Part shown: piece by piece, positions 33,885 through 46,600 of the stretch | Layout of the letters: every line of letters starts with the position of its first letter | Position numbering within the stretch: the stretch's first letter is position 1 | NCBI RefSeq assembly: GCF_023856365.1 | Contig: NC_064548.1 | Coordinates: 24,967,289 to 25,031,288 of the forward strand | Reading direction: 5' to 3' | Length of the DNA stretch: 64,000 nt | DNA from: Brienomyrus brachyistius | Taxonomy: Eukaryota > Chordata > Actinopteri > Osteoglossiformes > Mormyridae | Notes under the pieces: generated by a model | Database searches by the model: none | The model's input: only the letters and a program-made list of their open reading frames with translations | What the model was told of the DNA's origin: nothing | Made by a program: the position numbers and the translations under genes

Positions 33885-36800
33885 AACTCGGCAGTGATTA
33901 AAGCCCCTGTCCCTTCGGATGCTCATTCCGTGAAACAACCATAAGAAGGGGGAAAATAAAGATTATTTTCCCTCCAGTATTTTCTAGTTTGCCAGCCCGT
34001 CCTTAAATTTCATATCAGATGTTTTTTGTTCGTCTATAAATATTGGAGCCAGCCAAAAAGAACCAAGGTTAGTGTATGTAGTGTGAGGGGAAGCCGATTT
34101 ATTAGAAGAGAGGGTACAGGGGAAGGCTAACAAACAGATGCCTGCCGCCCGAGTTAACATCTCACAGCCTTTTGCTACGTTTACAGAGAGTTCCAACTGG
34201 TGTCTGAATCTGTTTATTTATTTTTGAAAGCTACAGTGCGATGTGTACATCCCAAACGCTCCACCCCATACTGGCAGGTCAGAGTGGGATGGGACCCCCA
34301 CTTGTCTTGGGAGGGGTAAAATCAAATAGCTGTGAAAATGGGAGGTCATTTGGTCAGGCTGCTCCCTGTCCCTGTCAGCGATACTTTTACATCTTTGACA
34401 ACAACAACAACAGTAGCATCATCATCATCATCACCAGCAACAAAAATAATAATAATAATAACCATATGCTTCTGTATGGCCTTCGCTGCTATCTGAGTGC
34501 TAACTTATATGGACCAAGACTAGGGGATATAGGGGTCGGTCACCCTTATGTCTTCAGTATCCGAGGCATCATGGGTAATATGTGTCACTGACTCCTCCCC
34601 CTCCCTACAGGACACTGGGTGCCCATCAGCACCTTTCTGAGCCGCATTCTGCCACCTGGAGGTGCCTTCGTGTCAGCGCCCGATACCCGCCAGCGCGGGC
34701 GGCATTCCTGGACACTCGGTGCGTGCGAAACTTTCCCGGGCGGCTTGGTGCAGGCGGCCCGGAAGCAAATACATGAATAAGCAAAGTCGGCCCGTCGCAG
34801 AATAGCAATTACAGGCACCAAAAGCGGAAGCAGCTCCGTCAAGCCCCCCAAACATCAAAAGTGCTGCCATTTAGTCCTGCACAACAGCTAAATATGGACC
34901 AAAGCGGCACTTCAGCTCAGAATAACGAATTCAGATGGATGATCTTTTCATTTGTAAATATGTTGATTCGAACACGAAACAAACAACGCGAGCAAGTTAA
35001 ACAAACACGGGGTCAAGAAAGGGCAGGTTGATTTGCCGACGCGGGGCAATTATGGCGAACATGATGCTATCTCGACTTCTGACGTCCTCGGAGACATGCT
35101 AATGTGGCGTGTGCAGCGCTGCATAACCAGCCCCGCCTCCCGCGTTACGCTTTCAAGTGATTGTTAAATATTCATTTAATTTTTTTTTAACGGCAAATAA
35201 GTAGGATACCAACAAACAGACACATCTCCAGAGAGAAAGGAGAGGGGGGAGAGCACAAGTACGTGAGAGAGAGAGTATGAATTTAAAGAGGGGGGTGTGA
35301 ACCAGCCAGATCGGAGGCCGTGGCACCCATTGTTGCTCCTGCATAACTCTGCCAGTAGGGGTCACTGTTTAGTCCAACTCATCCAAACTGGGTGAGTGCC
35401 AAACATATCAGGTATGTGGGTTATTTAAATCCAGAGCCCCCCTCCACTGCTGTTACGGTTATAAGTGCACTAATAGAACCCAGAGTAGTTATTATCGGAT
35501 GACTCTTAGGCCAAACAATTTTATACACACGTTTGTAATGGAATAATATTCATACACGGTAATGATTCCATATTCACCTGCAATGACTTAATATATCCCA
35601 GACTGTGTAGAATATCAATACCAGTGGTGATAATAATGCCTTATCTCATTCAGCATTTATTGTAAGGAAAGCAATGACCATTGACAGTTTTTGTCTCTGA
35701 GTAAACATAATAAGATGCAAAAAATGGAAATATAGTAAATTAAGGAGTAACCAACAGAGAAATAAATAATAATAAAAAAAATACGCCCCCCCCACCCATG
35801 TCCCTTTAGCACAGAGGAGAACACAACAGTATGTACGTCTTAAAATACGATCCATGTGGAAAGGAGTGGAGAAGGAGCAGCCCAAAGGGCCTTCAGCATC
35901 GTCACTCACCATTGGTGCGCAAGGAGGCGTGGTCAGAAATCTCCCCGCTCTGATTGGTGCACCACAGAGCAGAGATTGTGGAAATTCAAAAGCCTGCTCA
36001 AATATATACGTGAAAATGCCTTTAATAGTCCAATCAAAATGTCTTTCTCTGGACACCGGTGTGAGTAACGCTTTGCGGAAGGGGTAATGACAGATGATAG
36101 GCCTAATGGCACATGGCATTCAGATCAAGTATAAAAATGGCCAAACAATGATATTTGTTCAAAGGGAGGGCAGCGAGCGAGAGTTACCACAGTGCTAGGG
36201 TAATGCTATAGCCAATGCAATTAAAGACGACTCACAGGACTGTGGGCCAAATGAGCCAGAGCACCTGACTCGGGGGGGGGGGGGGGCGTCTTCCCAAGCT
36301 CTGGAGAGTGGGCCATCCGTCGAGTTTGCCCACCTCTCCTTTAAGCGAGCAGACGGGCTTTAATTGGTCCTACAGAATTGCTAATTAGAAGTGTCGCATC
36401 TTGGTACCCTTGGGGCGGAGTGGGAGAATAAGAGATCGGCAGGGACTGAGACTTTCAGGACTGGGGGCTGACCTGTGACCCCCCCCATTTAGCCTTAGCA
36501 TCTGAAGAGCTTGCACAGATCTGAAGTAGCATTGGCCGCCAAGATAATGAGCCTTCATATTGCTGAACCCGACTTCGTTGATGGCGTATTGGATTTTGCG
36601 GTAAATCAGCAACAAACCCTTATATGTAAGATCAGTGTGCGGTGAAGTGTGCCGCGATCAGCCAAAGTCAATGTTGTTTGCATTATTTATTTGTCGAGAG
36701 ACTGCGTTTTGCGTCTGATCGAAGTCCTGCAAGGATTTTGCCTTGGGCGATTTTGCCTTTACACTGGATATAGTCTAATGAATGGTCCATTGAGCGCCAG

Positions 36801-39800
36801 TCTTCATCAATCTCGGCATTAACGTGTTGATTGGCCGGCGCCCCCTAGCCCCCGCCTATGTCGCTTTGAGATTGGGGCTCGCCATGACAACCCAACCTCA
36901 GCAGAGTGTCTGAGAGGCCTCTTCTGGGCCCCTTCCCTGCAGGTATGCGTCCGGCATGCCCAGACAGAGAGAGAATTGCATCATTTGCACCCGGTTCCTG
37001 GGTTCAATTTTTTTTTTTGTGCCAGTCACACAAAGCAATAACATCCCACGGCAGAAAAAAATAACAATGAAAGAGGTTTTCACTTCTGAACAGGATCAGA
37101 GGAGCAGCTCGCTGGGGTCAGAGAATCACGGAACAGCAGCTGAGCTGCGTGTGGTCACCTGCCGACCCGGAACTCTGGCATAGTGCCATCGTCCCCTTTA
37201 AATGTCGCACAGTGACGCCACCTGAATGGACCAGCTCACCTCTTAGATGGCTTCCTTTCAAATCGGTCAGTTCTGCTTCCTTGCTGTTAATGTAATGGCT
37301 CCATTCTGGAGCTCACAATGGAGGAGGGTCTTGCTAAATGAGTTTACTTTTGTAAGAGCACTTAAAGTACTTTTAAATTGAATATAAGCACGCGTGGTCC
37401 TGGGAGTCAACGGGGAAACTGGGTATATTTAAATAACGAAATTGAACTTCCTCAGAAGAGGAAGCAGTTTATTTTGACAACTTGGCCGGTTGAGGAAGTT
37501 TATCTGGTGCTACGTGCTCAGGGTGGAGTCCGTCATCCTCCGCGGTCTGGACCTAATGGGGGCAGACTCTCAGCGGGATTCACTCGCGGTATCGATAATT
37601 CCAACCGCGTGTGAAACAGGCACGTCCCAGACCGTGTCCTCCCTTTCCACACTGCTGAGAATAACTGGAGCCCGTACATTTTCCCAGAATGCAACTGCAA
37701 TCCGAGCCGTTTCTGAAAGACCACACAGACAGGCTGTCGTCTTGCCTGACAGAGCAATAAAGCATCGGGGACGATAAAGGAAATGATGCAAGAGATTAAA
37801 CCACGTTCGCGAATGGATTCAATACATTTTACACCCCTTTCGACGACAAATTAAAAATGAAAAAAGAAAAGGGTTTCGGAAATAGTGTCAACATTTGGCC
37901 AGCATTAGCAGAAAGCTGCCAGCCCTCAGAAGTAGGCCGGTGAAAATACATTAAAGAAACATAATACAAAAAAATAAAGTCCTTCTTTGAACAGGTACAA
38001 ACATTACAACAATGAATACAGTAGCTGCCAGACATTCCCTGCTCAGAAGGCCCAGTCCCCACACTGTACTCCTCTGACAGGGAACACGGTAACCCTCTCA
38101 GGCTCAGTGATTATCGGCCTGCGGTTCTGACATCGGATTCCGCGGAGTGACTTGGAGCGCTTAACGATGTCACGTCTCAAGTGGCCCATTTCATTGACCC
38201 CCGGCGCGGCCCCAGGCAGATGCAGTCACCCCTCTAAGGACACACTCCCCACATTCCCAAGCGGACCCAGCCGCAGCAGGACTGCCCAATCCGCATTCTG
38301 CTCCTAATGGAAAGAAGACACGGATAAAGGAGAGAAGAAACCCCTTTTTTTCAAAGAAAAACATTCCCGGAACTGGAATACAGATGTAGAAGATGGCACA
38401 GTGGTGATCCTAGACGAAGGTATTTAAGATGAGTCACACCTGCACGTTTGCCCAGAGCTGACTGCGGGCAGTGTTGGGGGGCGTGTATGGGGGGGGCACC
38501 TCATCTCATTCCTTTCAAAGGCGGCCAAGAGGCAGGTGGAACCAGCACAGTGGGGTGGTTCGAAACATAAATGCCCTTTGACCAAGGATATTGGCCACTA
38601 GCTGATGGCGTCTGATGGTATTGATTGACGGCAAGTGTTCTGGTAAAAATACAGGTTACTCCCGCAAGTGAAGTGGACATAAGGTCGTAAAGGTTGCTTT
38701 TTGCTGCCTGATTAGCATCGCTTCTTAATGGGATGGTTACTATTAATCCATAGCAAAATATTAACGTCATGAAAAGCTGCAGGCGGATAGAAGTATCTGT
38801 CCCTTTAAGGAAGACGGCCTGTTTCGGGCAGAAGGGTTGGCTGTTCTTTAACTCTGCATCAGCTCTTAATGGCTTCGCCGATGCTATTCTTAGCTATGTA
38901 TGCACCTTGGCTTCTGGCGTAAGTGGGATACCGACAGGAAGGCAAATGGCAAACAGGGGCGAGAGCTCCGAGGCACAGTGGCAGAGTCAATGTTGACCTA
39001 CGGTGGCCCGGAAGCGTGAAATAAAGTGCAAAATTAATAAAACACTAATGAAACATAAAATAGGGAGCAAAAATCTCCGCCTCCTGCCGCTGTTTGGACC
39101 CTCCTCCGCCACAATCTGATTTTTGGTTTCTTTCTTTAAAATTTTGATCATTTTTTTAACTTTTCTTAAATCTTTTTCGCTTTGTCTTGACTTCAGGGGT
39201 ACAGTGCAGATGGAATATGATTTTCGCCAACGATTCTTCTTCTTAGATGGTGGTCTGATCACCACAGCAGCGCGGAGAATGCCAGTGTGTGCATAAAGAC
39301 TCCATTTCAAATGACAACATGAGAAGCATAAGGGAAACTGTTTATATACAGTGAAATTATGGCATCGGGAACATGTGTTATATTTGTTAAATGAAGGAAA
39401 GAAGTTTGATTAATTAAAGCAAATGCTTTTACTTTACCGAGTTTATTTCTCTTCACAGGGCACTCATACCGCTTCCTCTTATGTAAATGTTACTTCAGCC
39501 CCCCAGGTTATGTGTTTAGCTGAAATGGTGACACTTGCTGGCCTGCTTAGTCAATGAGCAATCTAAGCACTTAATAAAATATGCAGTTTGGTGCAATGAG
39601 TGGATTTTTAAAATGATATTTGTTCTTATTTTGCAGCAGGACAACAGTATGTTGATAAACCTCAGAGATCCATTCGGTAGGTACCGTCCGTGGCGCTATG
39701 TGTGACCCCCAGGCAGCTGACACATCCATATAAGGCGTCCTCTTGCTGGCACACAGGGGCCACAGTGTGACCGAGTCACCTGAGGGGGGCGTCTATGGGA

Positions 39801-41089
39801 ATGCGGGGGCCAACCTGTCAAACATGGAGAAAACAGGACAAAGGCGGTGGGGTGGCTTGGAGAGACTGGGTGGGGCTGGACGCCAGGCTTGTTCAGCGTT
39901 TGTAACATGGCAAGCCGTTGGCAAAACAAATGATTAATTATTACAGTGGCGGCCGTAAGCTCATGCATGGAGGGTCATTCATATAATATACAGACATGTA
40001 GGCCTATAAGAGAAACGTCCACAAGAGGAACATCACTCAGGTATAAATATTTAACCAAGCTGTAAAGGGAAATAATTCAGAAACAACTTAAGCCCCATAA
40101 ACAAAGGGGTCTGTATATTATTATTTTTTTTTTTATCATCTTCTAAGGACACTTATTCAGGACAGCGAACGTAAGCGGCCTCCATAAATTTAGGAAGGCA
40201 AGATCCGGATAATTTAACTATTGTCTACTAAAGAAAAGTGCCATTTTATAGCAAAAAAAAATATCCATTAGGCCCAGAATAAAAGTGACAGAAGCGTGAT
40301 GTTAATGTGAAACCATTAAGAGACGGCGGCGCCTAATGCTGTTTTCCTTAACTCTTCGTGACACTGCCTTCCATGTGACAGGTTTATAACCTGAATTTCA
40401 GCAGAATGGAGAGAGGTGCGTCGATGTTTAGAGGGTAACTAGGTGCTTTGAATCACTCCCTCCAGGATTTGCTAGCTGACATTTTTATAAGGGAATTCAT
40501 GAACAACAAACCGGCTACTTTTAATTAAACTGAATTAATTTACTCCCAAAACAAACTTTGTGATGCACTCAGCACCTTCTAAGTGATGCCAAAATGCTGG
40601 AAGAGGACGGCGATTGGTTCCAGGCGAAGACGAGGCAATCTTCATCACCTTCAGTGGGGCGCAGTAAATGGGTAGTTCTTGACGTATGTGTGTAACTAAT
40701 GTCCATTTTATCACCCAACTCAATTAAAATGCATGGTTACTTATTAGAGCAGACCCTGATGAATGCTGCTGTAGTTTGTTCTCCTTGAAAACATTAGGTA
40801 AACAGTATCAGATGATGAGGTTATGGAATATGATCAAAAAACAGTTTTCTTTAAAATGCACATGTCTAAAGTCTCTAAACCTCTTCGTTAGGTTTCCTTA
40901 TTCCAATACACATGTGCAGTAGAGAACATACAATATCCAACACAATATCGGCATATTTAACATAAATTCCACAATTATCTTTATGACACATATACAATAT
41001 GATGCAATATGCAACAGGTACTAATAAATAAAATAATAAAACGCAAAATATTATCGATGTTCAAAACATGGTTCACAGAACTTGGCTCC
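33885..41089. other. Mostly unique non-coding DNA, no supported gene
   Basis: A trinucleotide patch (CAA, TCA, AAT units) occupies about 34398-34461. A 15-bp G run is at 36272-36286. ORFs of up to 157 codons have no recognisable domain; one of 107 codons at 38987-39310 is described separately. The segments 36650-36850, 39330-39660 and 40200-40560 are AT-rich and unique-looking, with homeobox-type cores such as TTTTAATTAAAC (about 40519), and are conservation candidates. Confidence 0.5.
38987..39310 (-). other. Unrecognised 107-codon ORF, probably not a gene
   Basis: The frame reads a basic N-terminal half with a KKKNRWRKS cluster, a charged stretch KDLRKVKKMIKILKKETKN that could form a helix, a further RRRR cluster, then a hydrophobic segment of about 20 residues (FLLPILCFISVLLILHFIS). 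It is one of the few mid-sized ORFs not built on low-complexity DNA. I do not recognise the protein. There is no supporting promoter, splice or codon evidence. It could be a transposon remnant or chance, and the frame is AT-rich enough for a chance lysine-rich tract. Confidence 0.15.
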
Positions 41090-41224
41090 TACACCCCTCA
41101 AGCGAGCTACAGGGCTGGCACGCACCATCTGAGGTAGCGAGACATTGCCTGGCTACGTCAGCACCCCTCAGAAGATGGCGCCCTAGGCAGCTGCCTATGT
41201 CGACTAATGCGTTAACCGGCACTG
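41090..41224 (-). mobile_element. Degraded hAT-type DNA transposon fragment
   Basis: On the minus strand the sequence opens CAGTGCCGGTTAACGC (end at about 41224) and continues through CATAGGCAGCTGCCTAGGGC to GCCATCTTC. CAGTG-CCGG terminal bases and an adjoining CCTAGGGCGCC stretch are typical of fish non-autonomous hAT elements. I cannot find the opposite end or a target duplication, so only one terminus is proposed. Confidence 0.45.
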
Positions 41225-41344
41225 ATGGTGATTCATGTTGATTAAAGGAGAATAAGTGAATGAAGGAGATTTCTCCCGGAAAAGACCGGTGAACATCAGG
41301 GAGGAAGAGTACTGGAGGACTGAGCCACAGACGGCGAGAGAAAA

Positions 41345-41404
41345 GAAACAGCGTCCTTTTTACGATGGTGGGGGGAAACAGCGTCCTTTTTCCGATGGTG
41401 GGGG
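41345..41404. repeat. 30-bp tandem duplication
   Basis: GAAACAGCGTCCTTTTTACG plus ATGGTGGGGG is followed by a second copy with one main substitution (TTTTTC for TTTTTA). Two units only. Confidence 0.9.
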
Positions 41405-41954
41405 GGAGAAGGCATTGGGGAATAAGCACAGTCGCGAAAACAATAAACAAAAGCTCAGGATTGTTTGAAAGCCATTTTCTACTGCATAATGTTTCAGAAA
41501 CTGCGTCTCCAATGGCAATAAAAAGTCTAATCGTTGTGTTTTTTAACGTGACCTTTTACAACCATATTCTGTCTGTTTTGTGGCTGCATTACAAACCATT
41601 TTTATAGTTTGTAACATTTTTAGATTAGGGTTTTTTTTTTTTCCAAAGATGGACGGAAGTGAGCTGATGGAAGCTGTCATTTCTGGTCCTGGGTGGACAC
41701 AAGATCGCTGTTAGTGACCAGAGAAAGAAACAAAAAGGAGAGAGTTGGGTTCCCCATTAGGAGAGAGAGAGAGAGAAAGAGAGCAACTGGGGAGTGAAAA
41801 TACGAAAGGAGATGAGACATGGAGATGGACCAAGGGGCAGAGTGAGAGAGAGGCGCTGGCAGAGAACGAGGGGAGGCAAGATGGGAGCAGCGGGGGGGAG
41901 GGACAGTGGGATGGAGGGAATATGGGTGAGAAGAAGAAAGAGAGCAGCACAAAG
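41405..41954. other. Unique non-coding DNA, purine-rich right part
   Basis: No gene is seen. A 12-bp T run lies near 41630. From 41735 to 41954 the plus strand is strongly purine-rich (GAGA and GGGA words), leading into the 46-bp array. Confidence 0.5.
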
Positions 41955-43652
41955 GAAGGGTGTCTGCTGCAGAACCCTGGTGTGCAGGTAGCAGTGAGGT
42001 GAAGGGTGTCTGCTGCAGGACCCTGGTGTGCAGGTAGCAGTGAGGAGAAGGGTGTCTGCTGCAGGACCCTGGTGTGCAGGTAGCAGTGAGGTGAAGGGAG
42101 TCTGCTGTAGGACCCTGGTGTGCAGGTAGCAGTGAGGAGAAGGGTGTCTGCTGCAGGACCCTGGTGTGCAGGTAGCAGTGAGGTGAAGGGTGTCTGCTGC
42201 AGGACCCTGGTGTGCAGGTAGCAGTGAGGTGAAGGGAGTCTGCTGTAGGACCCTGGTGTGCAGGTAGCAGTGAGGAGAAGGGTGTCTGCTGCAGGAGCCT
42301 GGTGTGCAGGTAGCAGTGAGGTGAAGGGTGTCTGCTGCAGGACCCTGGTGTGCAGGTAGCAGTGAAGTGAAAGGTGTCTGCTGCAGGACCCTGGTGTGCA
42401 GGTAGCAGTGAGGTGAAGGGTATCTGCTGCAGGACCCTGGTGTGCAGGTAGCAGTGAAGTGAAGTGTGTCTGCTGTAGGACCCTGGTGTGCAGGTAGCAG
42501 TGAGGTGAAGGGTGTCTGCTGCAGGACCCTGGTGTGCAGGTAGCAGTGAGGTGAAGGGTATCTGCTGCAGGACCCTGGTGTGCAGGTAGCAGTGAAGTGA
42601 AGGGTGTCTGCTGCAGGACCCTGGTGTGCAGGTAGCAGTGAGGTGAAGGGTGTCTGCTGCAGGACCCTGGTGTGCAGGTAGCAGTGAGGTGAAGGGTGTC
42701 TGCTGCAGGACCCTGGTGTGCAGGTAGCAGTGAGGTGAAGGGAGTCTGCTGTAGGACCCTGGTGTGCAGGTAGCAGTGAGGAGAAGGGTGTCTGCTGCAG
42801 GACCCTGGTGTGCAGGTAGCAGTGAGGTGAAGGGTGTCTGCTGCAGGACCCTGGTGTGCAGGTAGCAGTGAAGTGAAAGGTGTCTGCTGCAGGACCATGG
42901 TGTGCAGGTAGCAGTGAGGTGAAGGGTGTCTGCTGCAGGTCCCCGGCATGCAGGTAGCAGAGAGGTGAAGGGTGTCTGCTGCAGGACCCTGGTGTGCAGG
43001 TAGCAGTGAGGTGAAGGGTATCTGCTGCAGGCAGGGACAGATTATGGGTTGTGTGGGCCCCTGGGCAAAACGGTCACGAGGGCCCCTGCCCCCCCAACCA
43101 CCAGCACAACCACCACAATTCAAGGGCCCTTGGGAGCCAAACGCCCTCCCTATAGGGTCAGGGGCCCTTGTAGGCAGAGGATCAAAGAATGTAGACAAAC
43201 GAAAATACATTGTTGATAAGCGTTGCAAATTGTTTTAGGCTAGGGGCCCCACGGGCCCCCCGCACCCCAAGGGCCCCTAGGCAGCAGCCCCGCTGGCCCG
43301 GTCCGTAATCCGTCCCTGGCTGCAGGACCCTGGTGTGCAGGTAGCAGTGAGGTGAAGGGTGTCTGCTGCAGGACCCTGGTGTGCAGGTAGCAGTGAGGTG
43401 AAGGGTGTCTGCTGTAGGACCCTGGTGTGCAGGTAGCAGTGAGGTGAAGGGTATCTGCTGCAGGACCCTGGTGTGCAGGTAGCAGTGAGGTGAAGGGTGT
43501 CTGCTGCAGGACCCTGGTGTGCAGGTAGCAGTGAGGTGAAGGGTGTCTGCTGCAGGACCCTGGTGTGCAGGTAGCAGTGAGGTGAAGGGTGTCTGCTGCA
43601 GGACCCTGGTGTGCAGGTAGCAGTGAGGTGAAGGGTATCTGCTGCAGGTCCC
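41955..43652. repeat. 46-bp minisatellite, about 30 units, interrupted
   Basis: Units follow GAAGGGTGTCTGCTGCAGGA, then CCCTGGTGTGCAGGTAGCAG and TGAGGT. The spacing is exactly 46 in the copies checked. Diagnostic variants (GGGAGTCTGCTGTAGG, GAGGA for GAGGT, GAAAGG, TATCTG) recur in blocks: the group that starts with the GGGAGT variant near 42231 is echoed near 42737, which implies higher-order duplication of about four units. A complete hAT-type element splits the array at 43032-43318. All minus-strand frames lack stops, so a 505-codon ORF appears with a 46-residue period; it is an artefact. Confidence 0.96.
43032..43318. mobile_element. Non-autonomous hAT element (287 bp) with 8-bp target duplication
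   Basis: The element starts CAGGGACAGATTATGG and ends so that its reverse complement starts CAGGGACGGATTACGG, a 16-bp terminal inverted repeat with two mismatches. The 8-bp sequence GCTGCAGG lies directly before it (43024-43031) and directly after it (43319-43326); in uninterrupted array units it occurs once, so it is a target site duplication. Eight-bp duplications with CAGGG-type ends are the hallmark of the hAT superfamily. There is no transposase ORF; the interior is rich in GGGCCCCT words. It needs a transposase supplied elsewhere. Confidence 0.9.
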
Positions 43653-46600
43653 GAGCTTGCTCAGGTATTACTATTAACTCCAGTCCTCCTGCATGTAGCA
43701 GTGAGGGGGGGGTGTAGCAGAATAATTACCCTTCTCCCCTAGAAGCCCCTCCCCCTGGCTGGCTGGGTGGCTCCCCAGGTACAACACAGGCCCCCCTACC
43801 TTACATTGGACTCCGAGGAGTGAGGTTTGACAGTCACATCCTTCATCCTCATCGCCCCTCATCACTTACTATCTAAGGGAACCCCCTGCCAAATTATTCA
43901 GGTTCAAGAGAGAGTGAGCCTGACTTTCTAAGCTTTAGGCAAGTGTTTGCTGTACTCATAAAGAGGGGGCAGTTGTTGGCAGAGGAGGAGGGGTCTCGTG
44001 AGGTGGGCACTTCTATTTGCTGATGGAAGAGTTAATGAGAAAATGGCCTGATAGGCCTCACTGCCTCCTAAGCCTGGAGAGTTTTCCTCCTTCTCTTCCT
44101 CCTCCGATCATTCTCCATGGCTTCCAAAAATGCAGCTCCCTGGGGGCGGGGCTTGGGCATTCAAGGCTGGGGGGGCATATCCTGAGACCACAGAGGTTGC
44201 ACCAAACCCCATCTAACTCAATTCCATCAACTATCTCACAGCCCAGTACCCAGTTACTGCCAAAGCCCCAGTTGTGTTCACAGAATACAAAAGGTAGCCC
44301 CCGGTCCCCCTGCCTTCCCCACTAAAGCGACAGCCCCGCGTCTCTGTTTACACTAGGCGCCTTACATTACACAGGCCCTGCGTAAGCAAAACACCCGCTA
44401 ATGGATCTGTTAAGCTGCAGTGCTGAATGGCCGCGATAAGGATCTGCCGGGGGGAATGAACGGCCCAGACCGGCGAAGGGAGCCTGAGACGGGCACGGCA
44501 TTCCTCAGCGCCATCGCGGCCTGATAAGGCTCCTCAGAGCCCCAGTGATGCTGCTCTGGGAACAGGAGCGAGTGGTTATCATCCGGAACGCCGCAGCGAT
44601 TTCAGTCCTCACCGTTTCAAGACTTACCTTGACGAATGTAAATAAATAATTTTATCACTGGGAAATTCTCCCTGATCTTTGATTTTGACTCGCTGGGGCT
44701 CAGATTTTATACATATGATACGATGAAACTCTAACTCGTCTGCTTCTCTCAGGCTAGATAAATAAGAATAGAAATATATAAAGACACACATGCAGAAATG
44801 ACAGCGGTGTGGGCGCTGTACACACAAACGAGGAGAGATGCGGAATCTGGACGTGAAATGATTTTAGAGGTAAATTAATAAGATGTATTGGGAAAATATG
44901 TACGATTTTGTTGTTAAGAATTTGTGAATCTGAAATGTCAGGAGAGGTACTGCTGAAGAAAGGAAGAAAGGGCAAGTGTAGTAATGAGCGGGAAGAAGCC
45001 ATTTTTATACATTTTCCTATGATAATGAGCACAAGCTTTCAAACAGTGCTGAGAGGCATAAGTACAAAATCAATAGCAGTAAACCGATCATTTTTTATTG
45101 TGTGGGTATGGCAGATATCTGGGCTGTACTCTGGGTGGGCGGGGGTGCTAATAGGGTGTGCCAGGAGAGCCCACTGCGTTGACAAAGTGGTCATGTGAGG
45201 GAGGAAGGCAGCCTCCCATTGGCCGAAAGGGCGTTTGTCATGTGTGCCCCTCCCAGAGTGCTTTGCCCTGAGAAGGCCACATTCTTCTTGGAAAGTCAGT
45301 CTGACACCTCCTATGATCATTTGTGCTCTGAGAGTATGACTTGTTTCATTTGCTCATGTGTATTTAAGCTATTAAATGGGTGGCCTTCATTTTTTTGGGC
45401 AGTTCCACGTTGATGTTAATCGTGAGGAAAGGACTGCGCAGAGCTGAGGAGGATGGGAGAGATGAAGGTCTCCAGTGTTCAGAGAGAGATAAGCGTACTG
45501 ATCGAGGCTGCAGGCACGTCAAGCCTCGACACGAAGCATCCCCCCAAGGTGTGGTTTGCTCCAGTGTATCACAGCAGAAGACAGCTAATGAATAACTTTT
45601 TTCTTTAATTAAAATGGCTTTTTTTTTTTTTTTGCTGCTGTCAAAGGTTTTCAGCTGGTTTGTGTTTTCAATTAATCTCCATTCGAAAAAGAAAAAACTC
45701 CCAGCCCTACCTTTTAAAGGAGAGAAATCTGTTTGCTTAAATAATTCACAAAGCAATTTTACAGCCCCGTGCCGCCCAGCTGAAAGGCCACGTGCTCAGA
45801 CGGGGAACGTGAAAATAAAAATATATCTTCTGCGAATAACACAAGACAGGAGTTTGCACGCTGACGTTTTCAGGCCAAGGAACGTCTCGCCGTGTTAACG
45901 GCTTTATCTGAGATCGCGGGGATTTCGTTTGCGCTAAAGAAGGGGGCGATAACGATCTCCTGAAGATGTAACACGTCTGTGACACGTTCCCGTGTGCGAG
46001 AGTGACGCTCTGGGGACGGATTTCACGCCTGCATTTCCGCGCTGCCTTGCCGATTTTGTCAGCGGATAACTTTATATTACGAAAACGTGCCACACGCAGC
46101 CAACACCTAAAAATAACGCAATTTTCGGCTCGGACTTTTGTGGTATAGCTGGTCTCCCCATAAACCTGTGCGAATATATACCAAGGAGCGCAAGAGTGAC
46201 TCTTGGTTTGTTAACATCTTGTTGTGAAAAAGCGTTACTGCTAGTTGCCTCCTCACAAATGACCAAACCGCCCAATTCCAAGTGACAAAGATGCGATAGA
46301 CGGAGGAGAGTCTTGGAGAACTGAGGGGGGGTTCTAAGGGCCTGCCCCATGCTCTCTCAGAGGAGAGGCGATGGGCCTCACTGCCCTATAATGCCCCCGC
46401 CCTGCCCACCTCGGCTCATGGAAAATCCACTCAGACACTCGTTTCAGTCAAATTCCCTCCCAGCTGACTGATTCCAGTGGAGCACTGGTGCCAGATCTGC
46501 CGGGTGAGATGGGTCTTGATGGTACTCTTATCAGAAAAAGCAATTCTTTCAGGGCCGAGGTGAAAGGAGAGAAGATGAAGATCCACCCCTCCCTCCCCAC

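Noticed and set aside
41711..43228. Longest ORF in the window (505 codons, minus strand)
   Set aside because: Created by a stop-free 46-bp tandem array and part of a hAT insertion; the peptide repeats itself in three phases.
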